Source: Rana temporaria | Lineage: Eukaryota; Chordata; Amphibia; Anura; Ranidae | Assembly (NCBI RefSeq): GCF_905171775.1 | Contig: NC_053490.1 | Location: forward strand, 522,345,022 to 522,409,021 | Length of the DNA: 64,000 nucleotides | Direction: 5' to 3' | In this document: one piece after another, positions 9,500 to 19,111 of the stretch | Numbering within the stretch: position 1 is the stretch's first letter | How the letters are laid out: each line of letters starts with the position of its first letter | Notes under the pieces: generated by a model | The model's database searches: none | What the model saw: only the letters and a program-made list of their open reading frames with translations | What the model was told of the DNA's origin: nothing | Made by a program: the position numbers and the translations under genes

Positions 9500-11132
9500 C
9501 AGGGCCGGTGCTAGACTATTTTGTGCCCTAGGCATGACCAGCTACTTGCGCCCCCCCACCCCCTGAATCAGCTCACATACACCTTTCACATATCCCTATT
9601 ATCCTCACCATAGCCTCCAGACAGGGTCTTAGCCCACCCACCCCCAAGTGGTGACAATTTTGCTTCTCAATGCTTCCTCAGCTAGCATAGCCGACAATCA
9701 GACAATCTTCTGTCTGGTCAGTATCTCACCTTCCAATGCAATGTCGCCCCCCCCCCCCCCAGAGCCAATACCACCATCCTCTTCCCATCCACCAGCCAGC
9801 AAGATTACTTCTTACCCACTCAGTGTCCTAGCGCTGCCTCAGTTTTCCTCCTGACCCTGCCAGTATTACTCCCGCTCCTATAGCCCGCATCGGTGCTGCA
9901 TCATCTCCACTCCTGCACCTCTGCCAATAGTACTTCCTCCTCCTGCCAACTGTCACTTCTGTCACAATTAGGCTTTTCATCCAGCCTTACTGTGGCAGCC
10001 AGCCGGCTTGTCACATCCTTTTCCCACTGTCTTGTCACATCCTTCTCCCGCCGGCTAGTCACATTCTTCTCCTGCCGGCTTGTCACATCCTTCTCCCACT
10101 GGCTAGTTACATCCTTCTCCCACTGGCTAGTTACATCCTTCTCCCACTGTCTTTTCACATCCTTCTTCCGCCGGGTTGTCACACCCTTCTCCCACCGGCT
10201 TGTCACACCCTTCTTCCGCCGACTTGTGACACCCTTCTCCCACCGGCTTGTAAAATCCTTCTCTCACCGGCTTGTCACATTCTTCTCCCACTGGCTCGTC
10301 ACATCCTTTTTCCGCCGGCTTGTCACAGCCTTCTCCCACCGGCTTGTCACACCCTTCTTCCGCCGGCATGTCACACCCTTCTCCCACCGGCTTGTAAAAT
10401 CCTTCTCTCACCGGCTTGTCACATTCTTCTCCCACTGACTTGTCACATCCTTCTCCCACTGTCTTTTCACATCCTTCTTCCGCCGGGTTGTCACATCCTT
10501 CTTCCACCGGCTTGTCACATCCTTCTCCCACTGGCTAGTTACATCCTTCTCCCACTGGCTAGTTACATCCTTCTCCCACTGGCTAGTTACATCCTTCTCC
10601 CACTGTCTTTTCACATCCTTCTTCCGCCGGGTTGTCACACCCTTCTCCCACCGGCTTGTCACACCCTTCTTCCGCCTGCTTGTGACACCCTTCTCCCACC
10701 GGCTTGTAAAATCCTTCTCTCACCGGCTTGTCACATTCTTCTCCCACTGGCTCGTCACATCCTTTTTCCGCCGGCTTGTCACACCCTTCTCCCACCGGCT
10801 TGTCACACCCTTCTTCCGTCGGCTTGTCACACCCTTCTCCCACCGGCTTGTAAAATCCTTCTCTCACCGGCTTGTCACATTCTTCTCCCACAGACTTGTC
10901 ACATCCTTCTCCCACTTTCTTTTCACATCCTTCTTCCGCCGAGTTGTCACATCCTTCTTCCACCGGCTTGTCACATCCTTCTTCCGCTGGCTTGTCACAT
11001 CCTTCTTCCGCCGGCTTGTCACTTTTGCCAGATACTTCCCCATCTCCTCCCTCCCAGCAATCGTGGCTGCACCCTAGGTGGCAGTGTGCCCTAGGCAGCT
11101 TCCTAGTTTGCCTAGTGGTAGCACAGGCCCCG
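9500..11132. mobile_element. hAT-like MITE carrying a 24-bp minisatellite
   Basis: The left end CAGGGCCGGTGCTAGACTA and the right end TAGTGGTAGCACAGGCCCCG are imperfect inverted repeats of hAT type (CAGGG...CCCTG). Candidate 8-bp duplications are CATGCACT (9492-9499) and TGTGTACT (11133-11140), which differ only by transitions. The phrase GTGCCCTAGGC lies near both ends. About 1 kb of the interior is tandem repeat. Confidence 0.65.
10004..11023. repeat. 24-bp minisatellite with 456-bp higher-order repeat
   Basis: About 42 tandem units of the type CTTGTCACATCCTTCTCCCACCGG, variable at a few positions. The variant unit CTTTTCACATCC occurs at 10151, 10463, 10607 and 10919: the spacing 10151-10607 and 10463-10919 is 456 bp (19 units), and 10151-10463 and 10607-10919 is 312 bp (13 units). 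Blocks of 19 units have therefore been duplicated as a whole. Because 24 is divisible by three, long open frames exist on both strands; these are repeat artefacts, not genes. Confidence 0.95.
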
Positions 11133-11773
11133 TGTGTACTGGCCCTAATCTAGACATCTGACATTCCCCAGAAGTGATGAATGCTAAAGACTTTGACAGA
11201 GGCACTTCAACAGATCCAGGCATTATGATCCTGTCATCTGCCCACTTCCCAGGTGGGAATGCCCCATTTTATGAGTTAGTCCCACCCAGACCCCACCTCT
11301 AAATATGTTAGGAGAGCACAACATGCCCACTTTATGGATTAATCCTGCCTAGAACTGTTTTTTTAAATAGGTGACCACTACAAAACGAATGCATTTTTAA
11401 GATAGTGAGCATGTGCAGTAACTTAAATAAGGTTGATGCTGTGATCCCTGGACATCGGTAGGACAGAGGGCCTACACAGGGCCAGGACAAGATGTGGGCA
11501 GGAGGGTCGACTGCCCTGGGTGCAATGGTTTATTGCAGGGTTGTAGGCGCCCTGACCCTTACCCAAAGGGAAGGGGGAGGGCGCAATTTGGCATCTTTGC
11601 CCTGGTTGCTGGATTGCCTTGTCCCAGGAGTGGGCCTACATGCCGAACTGTATCTATATCATAGCTGTAGTGCCACAGTCTGTCCTATTTCCTTTTGTCA
11701 TTAACCTTCTGGGAAATCCTTTTTGTTTGTAGTAGGGGAAAGAAATTCCAACATCTGAAGGATAAAAGTCTGA
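11133..11773. other. No gene recognised
   Basis: No coding signal or classifiable repeat was seen in this stretch. Confidence 0.4.
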
Positions 11774-12191
11774 GGCCGCGTACACACGGTCGATCCATCC
11801 GATAAGAATGGTCCAACGGACCGTTTTCATCGGTTCACTGCTGAAGCAGACTGATGGTCTGATGTGCGTACACACCATCAGTTCAAAAACCGATCGGGTC
11901 AGAACGCGGTGACGTAAAACACACGACGTGCTGAAAAAAACAAAGTTCAATGCTTCCAAGCATGTGTCGACTTGATTCTGAGCATGCACGGGTTTTGAAC
12001 CGATGCTTTTGTGTACTAACCATCGGTTTTGACCGACGTTCAGACGTCCATCAGTCCGATTTTAAAGCAAGTTCCAATACTTTGGTCTGAAGGACAAAAG
12101 TCTGATGGGCCATACACACGGTCGGTTTGGACCGATGAAACTGAACCTCAGTCCGTTTTCATCGGTTTGGTCCGACCGTGTGTACGCGGCC
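11774..12191. mobile_element. PIF/Harbinger-type MITE (GGCCGCGTACACACGGTC family)
   Basis: A 418-bp element with ends GGCCGCGTACACACGGTCG / CCGACCGTGTGTACGCGGCC. The flanks are TGA and TCA, which extend the palindrome but are not a direct duplication, so the target site has decayed or is atypical. The interior, including GACTTGATTCTGAGCATGC and ACACACGACGTGCTG, is the reverse complement of the interior of the element at 60799-61202: same family, opposite orientation. Confidence 0.82.
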
Positions 12192-12194
12192 TCA

Positions 12195-12802
12195 GGCCAT
12201 TTTTTCTCTTTTTTTTTTTTGCCTTTTTATTGACGTCACAGGGCTGAGGGACCAATTTCTATGACGTGGTCATAATATTTTTACATGCAAGGCCTGCTTT
12301 ACATGAATAGCCCTGGAACTTGAAATATGAAAATAAAACAGGAAAAATCTTTTACTTTTCAGGACAGTACTGACTGGTGAATATGTAATGCTCAGATTAG
12401 CGTTTCCATGGAGACGGAATACTCTGGGGGGCCACTTACAACTCGCAGTTGTGATAGGACGGCATCTACTGCTAAGCTGTCATTCACACCTAGAGGTTGT
12501 TTGCAAAAAACAAATTACTTTCTTCTCCATTAAACTGATGCCTATTCAGAAGCTGCTAATTTTTTATAGATTTCATGGAAAGTAAATAAGTAATGTTGTT
12601 TTTTAGAGGACACAAATGACTAAAAAAATAAAGATTTCACTGGCTCATTTATTGCACAATTAGGAGTTAAGAAATGATGTTGTTACATGGTTGACTGATT
12701 GCTGTTTCAAAGTCATTTTTGTGTTTTCTACGTCGGCTGCTGGCGGCGACAGACAGAAAGGTGGTGATCGCGACGCACCGTTTGTGAAACGGTTGTGTAT
12801 CA
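12195..12802. other. No gene recognised
   Basis: An AT-rich stretch with a T run near 12209. Nothing classifiable was seen. Confidence 0.4.
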
Positions 12803-12806
12803 TTAA

Positions 12807-13905
12807 AGTGGTATTAAACTTCTTATTTTTTTTTTTTAGGGTTTTGATAATGGAAGAGACCCTATCATAATTGCACCCTCTGCCTATCAGTTGTCATATA
12901 CACAGGGCCGTCTTTAATATGGTTTGGGCCCTGGGCAAACATTTTTTTTGGGCCCCCCTCCAGCTTATTTTGGGCCTGGCTGGTTCACATGTATGTGTTT
13001 TGGCGGTCCTCATTTGTGCAGGCACAGCAGCCCATTGATTTGAATGGGCTGCCATGCCTTTGTTTCCTGCAGAAAAAAAGTGCATTCAGCATTTTAAAAA
13101 TACAGTTGCCTTGAAATCCATTCTGCTTTTGCACCATGCTACTTACCTGCAGTTCTTGCACACACAAACGCACTGTGTTTTTAAAAGCGTGACCTAAACG
13201 TCTAAAAATGCAGCAAGTTTGACAGTGCGGGAACTGCAGATAAGTCACAGCAGACAGCAGAATGGACAGACAGTGCTGTATTTCAGTGCTTGATGGGTAT
13301 AGGTGTGCCGTGTGCGCAGCCTAATACATGAGGCATGCGCTTTTCTTTGCAGGAAACGCAGGCATGGCGGCCCATTCAAATGAATGGGCTGCTGTGCCTG
13401 CGCAAATGTGGGCCGCCAAAACACATACATCTGAACCAGCCAGGCCCAAAATAAGCCCATTAACCAGTTAAATACAGACAGTAATGCCATGTGCTCTGAG
13501 GCCTTACTCAGCCTGGACTGCAGGTCTGGTCTGTGATTTAAAGAGTTCCTCTATTTTACACATGGCATGGCATGGGGTCCCATGGTGCTAAAGCAGAATG
13601 GACAGAAAATTTTTCAAAGGGGGTTGCTTTGGGCCCCCAACAGTGATAGGGCCCTGGGTAGCTGCCCCTGTTTGTCCTATGGTAAAGACGGCCCTGCATA
13701 TACACTGCGCCGTACATGCGCAGCGCAGAGTACATTTACAGCACCTGATCTGTGCCGTGGCGACTCCCATTGCACAGGTGCAGGAATGACGTCATCGCAG
13801 CCCGGCCATTCAAGCGCTCTGAAGAGCCGGAACCCAGACAGGGTAAAAATGGAAGCGCCTGGGACTTGCGGGATCGATGACATCGCTAGACATGTCCAGG
13901 ATGAA
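12807..13905. mobile_element. Partial TTAA element interrupted by a hAT MITE
   Basis: TTAA at 12803-12806 is followed by AGTGGTATTAAACTTC, a terminal repeat of the TTAA families. After the inserted hAT MITE (12903-13696), GC-rich sequence (GCGCCGTACATGCGCAG...) typical of these interiors resumes and is lost near 13905. The right end is missing. Confidence 0.5.
12903..13696. mobile_element. hAT MITE with perfect 8-bp TSD CATATACA
   Basis: A 794-bp element with terminal repeats CAGGGCCGTCTTTA... / ...TAAAGACGGCCCTG and a perfect 8-bp duplication CATATACA at 12895-12902 and 13697-13704. The interior is a large imperfect palindrome: the GGGCCTGGCTGGTTC and GCCCATTGATTTGAATGGGC blocks at 12970-13060 reappear inverted at 13360-13460. 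The 8-bp duplication and CAGGG ends place it in hAT. No transposase. Confidence 0.95.
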
Positions 13906-14656
13906 AAAAATTCAACCAAATTAGAAAAAAAATAAAAAATCTGACCGCATTTGAAAAAAATGATCGAATCGGTATTGGAAATCGAAAACACATTTGAGGT
14001 TTTTTTTTTCCTATTTAAATGCAGCTGTTGCATTAAGCTATTGATACTGTCTGACAATTTGAAAATGAGAACAAAATTCAAAAAAATAATAACCATCTTC
14101 CAAAATTTGAATTTAGAATAGAATGATAGGCAGCACAGTGGTGTAGTGAGTAGCACTTTTGCCTAGCAGCAAAAAGGGTCACTGGTTCGAATCCCGACCA
14201 CGACACCATCTGCCTGGAGTTTGCATGTTCTCCCTGTGCCTGTGTGGGTTTCCTCCGGGTACTCCGGTTTCCTCCCACACTCCAAAGACATGCTGGTAGG
14301 TAAAATTGGATCTTGTCCAAAAATTGGCCCAGTATATATATGTATATCTGTGTGTATGACTGTGTGTCCCAAGCGTGTCATGATCCTACAGGGTAAAATG
14401 ACCGCACCAGCCAAGCAGACACTGGCTGGAAAAAGCGCCCAGAGGCGATTCAGTTCGCATGAGTAACGCTATACAAGTCATTCATTCATTCAAAGATTTC
14501 GAATAGAAAAGATTGGAATAGAATTGAAAATAAGAGAATAGAATATAACATCAATAGAATAAAATAAAATAGAGAGAATATTACTGTTATATTCTTTCTA
14601 ATGTATTCTGTTTTACATTAACCACTTGCTGACCGCCCGCCGTCAGCGGAAGTATT
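13906..14656. repeat. Local direct duplication, copy 1 (carries the SINE)
   Basis: AT-rich sequence (AAATCTGACCGCATTTGAAA, then ATTTAAATGCAGCTGTTGC, then AATAGAATTGAAAATAAGA) running into the start of a CCACTTGCTGACCGCCCG element. It is repeated at 16470-16846 in the same order, including that element start. The SINE at 14129-14495 is present only here. Confidence 0.8.
14129..14495 (+). mobile_element. tRNA-derived SINE (V-SINE-like)
   Basis: It starts GGCAGCACAGTGGTGTAGTG with an A-box-like segment (TAGTGAGTAGCAC) and a perfect B-box GGTTCGAATCC, the RNA polymerase III promoter pair of tRNA-derived SINEs. The body contains the conserved vertebrate block around GTTTGCATGTTCTCCCTGTG and TCCTCCGGGTACTCCGG. 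The tail is (CATT)n at about 14479-14493. Assignment to the V-SINE group is from memory of that block and less certain than the SINE call. Confidence 0.85.
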
Positions 14657-15333
14657 GCTCCCCTTTGTTAATCACCGTAGCTGTACAGCGGACGCTTTAA
14701 GCGGTATAGGGTGCACGCGTGGGGCGTGTCACTTAGAAAATTATGCATGTGCGTGATGTCCGCCGGGCACCCGCGATTGCTTCTGACAAAGGCAGAACGG
14801 GGATCACACAAATCCCTGTTCTGTCAGGGGAGTAGAGGCAGATTGTGTGTTCCTAGTAAGTAGGAACAGTGATCGGTCTCCTCCCCAGTCAGTCCCCTCC
14901 CCCCACAGTTAGAACACACACTAAGAGAACACATTTAATCCCTTGATAGCCCCCTACAGGTTAACCCCTTCACTGCCAGTGTCATTTTTACATTAATCAG
15001 TGCATTTCTATAGCACTGATCGCTGTAAAAATTACAATGGTCCCAAAATGGTGTCGAAAGTGTCCGATGTGTCCGCCATAATGTCGCAGTCACGATAAAA
15101 ATAACAGATCGCCACCATTACTAGTAAAAAAAATATATATTAATAAAAATGCCATAAAACTATCCCCTACTTTTTAGACGCTATAACTTTTGCGCAAACC
15201 AATCCATAAACGCTTATTGTGATTTTTTTTAACAATAATATGTAGAAGAATATGTATCGGCCTAAACTGAGGAAAAAAATGTTTTTTTATATTTTTTGGG
15301 GGATATTTATTATAGCAAAAAGATAAAAATTGT

Positions 15334-16303
15334 GGGCCGGATTCAGATACATTGGCGTATCTGTCCGGCCGGCGTAATGTATCTCTGATACTTTACGCCA
15401 CTCTAACTTTGGGCGCAAGTGCTTTATTCAGAAAGAACTTGCGCCCTTAGTTACGGCGGTGTAACGTATGTGTTGCTGCGTAAGGCCGCGTAATTCAAAT
15501 GGGGATGTAGGGGGCGTGTTTTATTCAAATTTGTGTTGACCTCACAATCTTTACATTTTATTTGAGCGGCGCATGCGCCGTCCGTAAAATATCCCAGTGT
15601 GCATTGCTTTAAATGACGTCGCAAGGACGTCATTACTTTTGACGTGAACGTAAATTACGTCCAGCCGTATTCGCGAACGACTTACGCAAATTACGTAAAA
15701 TTTCAAAACTCGGCGCGGGAATGATGGCCATACTTAAAGCGGTGGTTCACCCACAATAACAACATTATAGCATTAAATTAAGCATAGTAGCGCGAGCTAC
15801 AGTATGCCTTTATTTATTTATTTTGCCCCGTACTCACTGTGTAATCCTATAGTGAAGATTCCGACTCCCCGCGGGGAATGGGCGTTCCTATCCAGAGGGA
15901 AGATGATTGATGGCCGGCTATGGCACGTCACGCTCCCCGAAGATAGCCGGAGTAGGTCTCGGCTCTTCACGGCGCTATACGCCGCCTGCGCACAGACTAT
16001 GCGCAGGCGCCATGAAGAGCCAAGTCCTATTTCGGCTATTTCTGGAGAAGCGTGACGCGCCAGAGCCGGCCGCCAATCATCTTCCCTCTGGATAGGAACG
16101 CCCATTCCCCGCGGGGAGTCGGAATCTTCACTATAGGATTACACAGTGAGTACGGGGCAAAAAAAATAAACAAAGGCATACTGTAGCTCGCGCTACTATG
16201 CTTAATTTAATGCTAGAAACATTTTTTTTATAGGGTGAACCCCCTCTTTAACATTAGCTACCCCTCATATAGCAGGGGTAACTATACGCCGGAAAAAGCC
16301 GAA
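15334..16303. mobile_element. GGGCCGGATTCAG Harbinger-type MITE, right end lost, with nested palindrome
   Basis: Starts GGGCCGGATTCAGATACATT, with the family interior (GGCGTAATGTATCTCTG, TTGACCTCACAATC, CGCATGCGCCGTCCG). It is interrupted by the palindromic TTAA element at 15738-16247 and continues with CATTAGCTACCCCTCATATA and ACTATACGCCGGAAAAAGCC before breaking off. The inverted right end (CTGAATC..GGCCC) is deleted. Confidence 0.75.
15738..16247. mobile_element. Palindromic (foldback) TTAA MITE, copy A
   Basis: A 510-bp near-complete palindrome flanked by TTAA at 15734-15737 and 16248-16251. Ends are AGCGGTGGTTCACCC / GGGTGAACCCCCTCT. The arms carry GCATACTGTAGCTCGCGC, ATTCCCCGCGGGGAGTCGG and CGGCTCTTCACGGCGC-type blocks that meet at a GC-rich centre near 15985. 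Same family as 35260-35872, 37443-37957 and 43736-44290. Confidence 0.92.
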
Positions 16304-16469
16304 CGCAAATTTTGTTTGGGAGCCACGTGCAATTGTCAGTTAAAGTGACGCAGTGCCGAATCGGAAAAAAGTGGCCTGGTCTTTGGCCAGTGAAATGGTC
16401 CGGGGCTTAAGTGGTTAAATAAATTGGTTTAGTTAAATTCGTTACATTCATTTTGTTAGTTTCGTATTC

Positions 16470-16846
16470 AAATTTAAAAAATTCAACCGAATTTGAAAAA
16501 ACATCTGACCGCATTTGAAAGAAAATATTGAATCGGTGTTGAAAACACATTTGAGGGTTTTTTTTTTTCATTTAAATGCAGCTGTTGCATTAAGTTATTG
16601 ATACTGTCTGATAATTTGAAAATTAGAACAAAATAAAATAAAATACAAAAAATATATATCCATCTTCCAAAATTAAAATTTCGAATAGAATGGAATGGTT
16701 TAGAATGGAAAAGATTAGAATAGAATTGAAAATAAGAATATAATATAAAATCAATAGAATAAAATAAAATAGAGGTTATATTCTTTCTATTTTATCCTTT
16801 TCTATATTAACCACTTGCTGACCGCCCGTGGTCATTTGGCGGCGAC
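16470..16846. repeat. Local direct duplication, copy 2 (no SINE)
   Basis: Second copy of 13906-14656 without the SINE. It ends within the first bases of a CCACTTGCTGACCGCCCG element, cut off by the hAT element that starts at 16847. Confidence 0.8.
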
Positions 16847-17459
16847 TAGGGATGAGCCGAACACCCCCCTGTTCGGTTCGCACCAGAACCTTCGAACGGA
16901 CCGAACGTTCGCGCGAACATTTAGAACCCCATTGACGTCTAAGGGACTCGAACGTTCGAATTCAAAAGTGCTTTTTTTAAAGCCTAATATGCAAGTTATT
17001 GTCGGAAAACGGGTTTGAGAGCCTGGGTCTTGCCCCAGGGAACATGTATCAATGGAAAAAAAAAGTTTTTAAAACGGTTGTTTTTTCTAGAGCAGTGATT
17101 TTATTTATGCTTAAAGTGAAAAAAAAATTTAAATTCCTTTAAATATCGTACCTGCTGGGTGTCTATAGTATGCCTGTGAAGTGGCACATGTTTAGAACTG
17201 TCCCTGCACAAAATAAGATTACTATAAGAAAAAAGTAATTTAAAACTGCTTGTGGCTTTAATGTAATGTCTGGTCCCTGCAATATGGATGAAAATCATTG
17301 AGAAAAATAGCATGGGTTTCCCCCCACTCCCCCCAGGTCATTACAAGCCCCTTTGGCCCTATATACTTTGAACAGCAGTATACAGGCGGTGCAAACAAGA
17401 CAGGGACTGTATGTTCGTTGTTAAGTAGAATCTGTTTGTAATTGTGAACTGGTACTTTT
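16847..17459 (+). mobile_element. TAGGGATGAGCC hAT-type element, right end not seen
   Basis: Begins TAGGGATGAGCCGAACACCC, with the typical interior GAACGTTCGCGCGAACATTT and AACATGTATCAATGGAAA. Shared with 29271-30091 and 36614-37287; the last has an 8-bp target duplication that places the family in hAT. Here the target duplication and right terminus are not identifiable, so the end coordinate is approximate. Confidence 0.65.
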
Positions 17460-17463
17460 TTAA

Positions 17464-17800
17464 AGTGTAGCTCCAGCCATAAAATCTATTTTTAAGCTTT
17501 TCTGAAAACATAGAGAAGGGTTATCACCCCTGTAAACATTTGTTTTGCTGTCTGTGTGCATCTGTTCAGAAGATTGCAATTCACTTTCTGTCCCAATGAC
17601 AAATGATTTTTTGAAAATTTGTTTTTTTTAGTGAAACAAGGATTGGTGATAAAGCATCAGTGGACAGGAGACACCTCTTACAGAAGAGAATTTCCCTTCC
17701 TAGGGGTAGATTTCCTCTCACTTCCTGTTGTCTCCTTCCGTTTGCAAGTAGGAGTTGTTTGTAAGTTGGATGTTTGAAAGTAGGGGCCTTCCTTATATAC
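17464..17800. mobile_element. Possible TTAA element, left end only
   Basis: TTAA at 17460-17463 is followed by AGTGTAGCTCCAGCC, close to the end of the element at 3116. No matching right end was found, so the extent is uncertain. Confidence 0.35.
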
Positions 17801-17813
17801 TCTGCATAAATTT

Positions 17814-18240
17814 GGGCCCTAGGTGTTGGTGTTGCCACAACACTGTACCCTCACAGTTAGTCTCGGTGGGCGCTGGAATGCCCTGCTGTGAAATATTAGA
17901 TTAAGAATTGTAGATACATGCCCCTGTTGAACAGGGGCAGAACAATTGGGCCTTAGGCACTGGTGCTGGTGCCACAACACTGCAACCCCTCACAGATACT
18001 CTAGTTGGAGCGCAGCAATGAGCCCTCTGCAAAGTATTGCATCAAAAATTGTAATTACACGCCCCTGTTAAACAGGGGCAGAAAAATTGGGCCTTAGGCA
18101 CTGGTGCTGGTGCCACAACACTGCAACCCCTCACAGATACTCTAGTTGGAGCGCAGCAATGATCCCGCTGCAAAGTATTGCATCAAAAATTTTAATTACA
18201 CGCCCCTGTTAAACAGAGGCAGAAAAATTGGGCCCTAGCC
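17814..18240. repeat. Tandem repeat of about 140 bp, three copies
   Basis: GGGCC(C/T)TAGG starts at 17814, 17948, 18089 and 18230, giving periods of 134, 141 and 141 bp. Each unit contains GCCACAACACTG, CTCACAG and ACGCCCCTGTTAAACAGG-like segments. The last start opens a partial fourth unit. Confidence 0.9.
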
Positions 18241-18409
18241 ACTGGTGGCGGTGCCCAGAACCAACAATGTTCTTACAAGCTATCAGCATGATCATTGAGG
18301 AGGAAAAGGATATTCACTCAGCATAACAGGATAGTCACTCAGCATCAGCATAGGCAGTCTTGAAGGGATCTGACATTTAAAAAAAAAATACTCAGTTACA
18401 TCTGCATCA

Positions 18410-18730
18410 GGTGCTTGGTAGCTGGTGGTGATCCAAGACTGATTCATTTTTATAAAGGTCAGTCCATCGACCAAGTTGGTGGAGAGGCGCACCCTGTGAT
18501 TGGTTACAAAGCCTCCGCAGCACTGAATGTGCGTTCTAAAAGAACGCTGGATGCAGGACAAGCCAGTAGCTCAATTTCGTACTGTGCAAGCTCTGGCCAG
18601 TGATCCATCCTCAAGACCCAGTAAGCCAGAGGATTTTCAGTGGGGAAGGTGTCCAAGTCTGATCTTGCCCCTAGGTACTCCCGCACCATGTAAACCAGAC
18701 GCTGGCGATGGTTGCTGGAACCGGTCATAC
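18410..18730 (-). pseudogene. hAT transposase C-terminal (hATC dimerisation) remnant, frameshifted
   Basis: On the minus strand from about 18728 the translation gives NPLAYWVLRMDHWPELAQYE and then CPASSVLLERTFSAAEAL. This is the signature of the hAT C-terminal dimerisation domain (PLxYW, PxLA, LxxPASSxxxERxFSxAG). A frameshift near 18505-18512 moves the continuation GFVTNHRVRLSTNLVDGLTF and KMNQSWI to another frame. Upstream, the catalytic and zinc-finger parts are not recognisable. A dead fragment of an autonomous hAT element, the only hAT protein remnant I found here. Confidence 0.85.
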
Positions 18731-19111
18731 CTTGGGGCTGCGGACTAAAAAATTGTCTGAACGCATCGGTCAGACGGCCACCTTCTCCACAGCTCCTTAT
18801 GTGACTGACCGAAGCCTCAGCAATACTCTATGTTTCCATTTTCTGTTGGCACCGTTATAAAACCACCTCAAACTTTTTTTCCTATTTTCACTTCTATGGG
18901 ATGAGGTGCCTGAAATAACATGTTCACCCAGGTTGGACTGAATACAAAATTGGCCATTAATTTTAATTATTGATGTTTCTTCACAACAAGACAGCCCAGT
19001 TAGTTATCTTTCACAGGGCGCAGTTTTCTGAGTTCACTTGCTGTGACCCAATATCGGTAATACAAGTTTTTGGACTCTCTGACCTTTCGTTTAGCACTCT
19101 CATTAGACTAA

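Larger units (their letters stand above)
14622..16414. mobile_element. TTAA element (CCACTTGCTGACC subfamily) hosting two nested insertions
   Basis: Starts CCACTTGCTGACCGCCC after TTAA (14618-14621) and ends CCGGGGCTTAAGTGG before TTAA (16415-16418). The family AT-rich signature runs to about 15330, is broken by a GGGCCGGATTCAG element, and resumes at about 16300 with AATTTTGTTTGGGAGCCACG. Removing the insertions gives about 830 bp, close to other members. Confidence 0.85.

Noticed and set aside
10004..11023. CRISPR-like array of regularly spaced repeats
   Set aside because: There are no unique spacers: the units are contiguous and only slightly variable. The host sequence is vertebrate-like.
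9893..11153. Long open frames on both strands with repeated HRLVTSFS-like or EKDVTSQW-like units
   Set aside because: They are translations of a 24-bp minisatellite. The period is a multiple of three, so every frame stays open; there is no start context, domain or splice support.
14129..14300. Functional tRNA gene suggested by a perfect B box
   Set aside because: The acceptor stem and cloverleaf cannot be formed convincingly, and the sequence continues into a SINE body with a (CATT)n tail.
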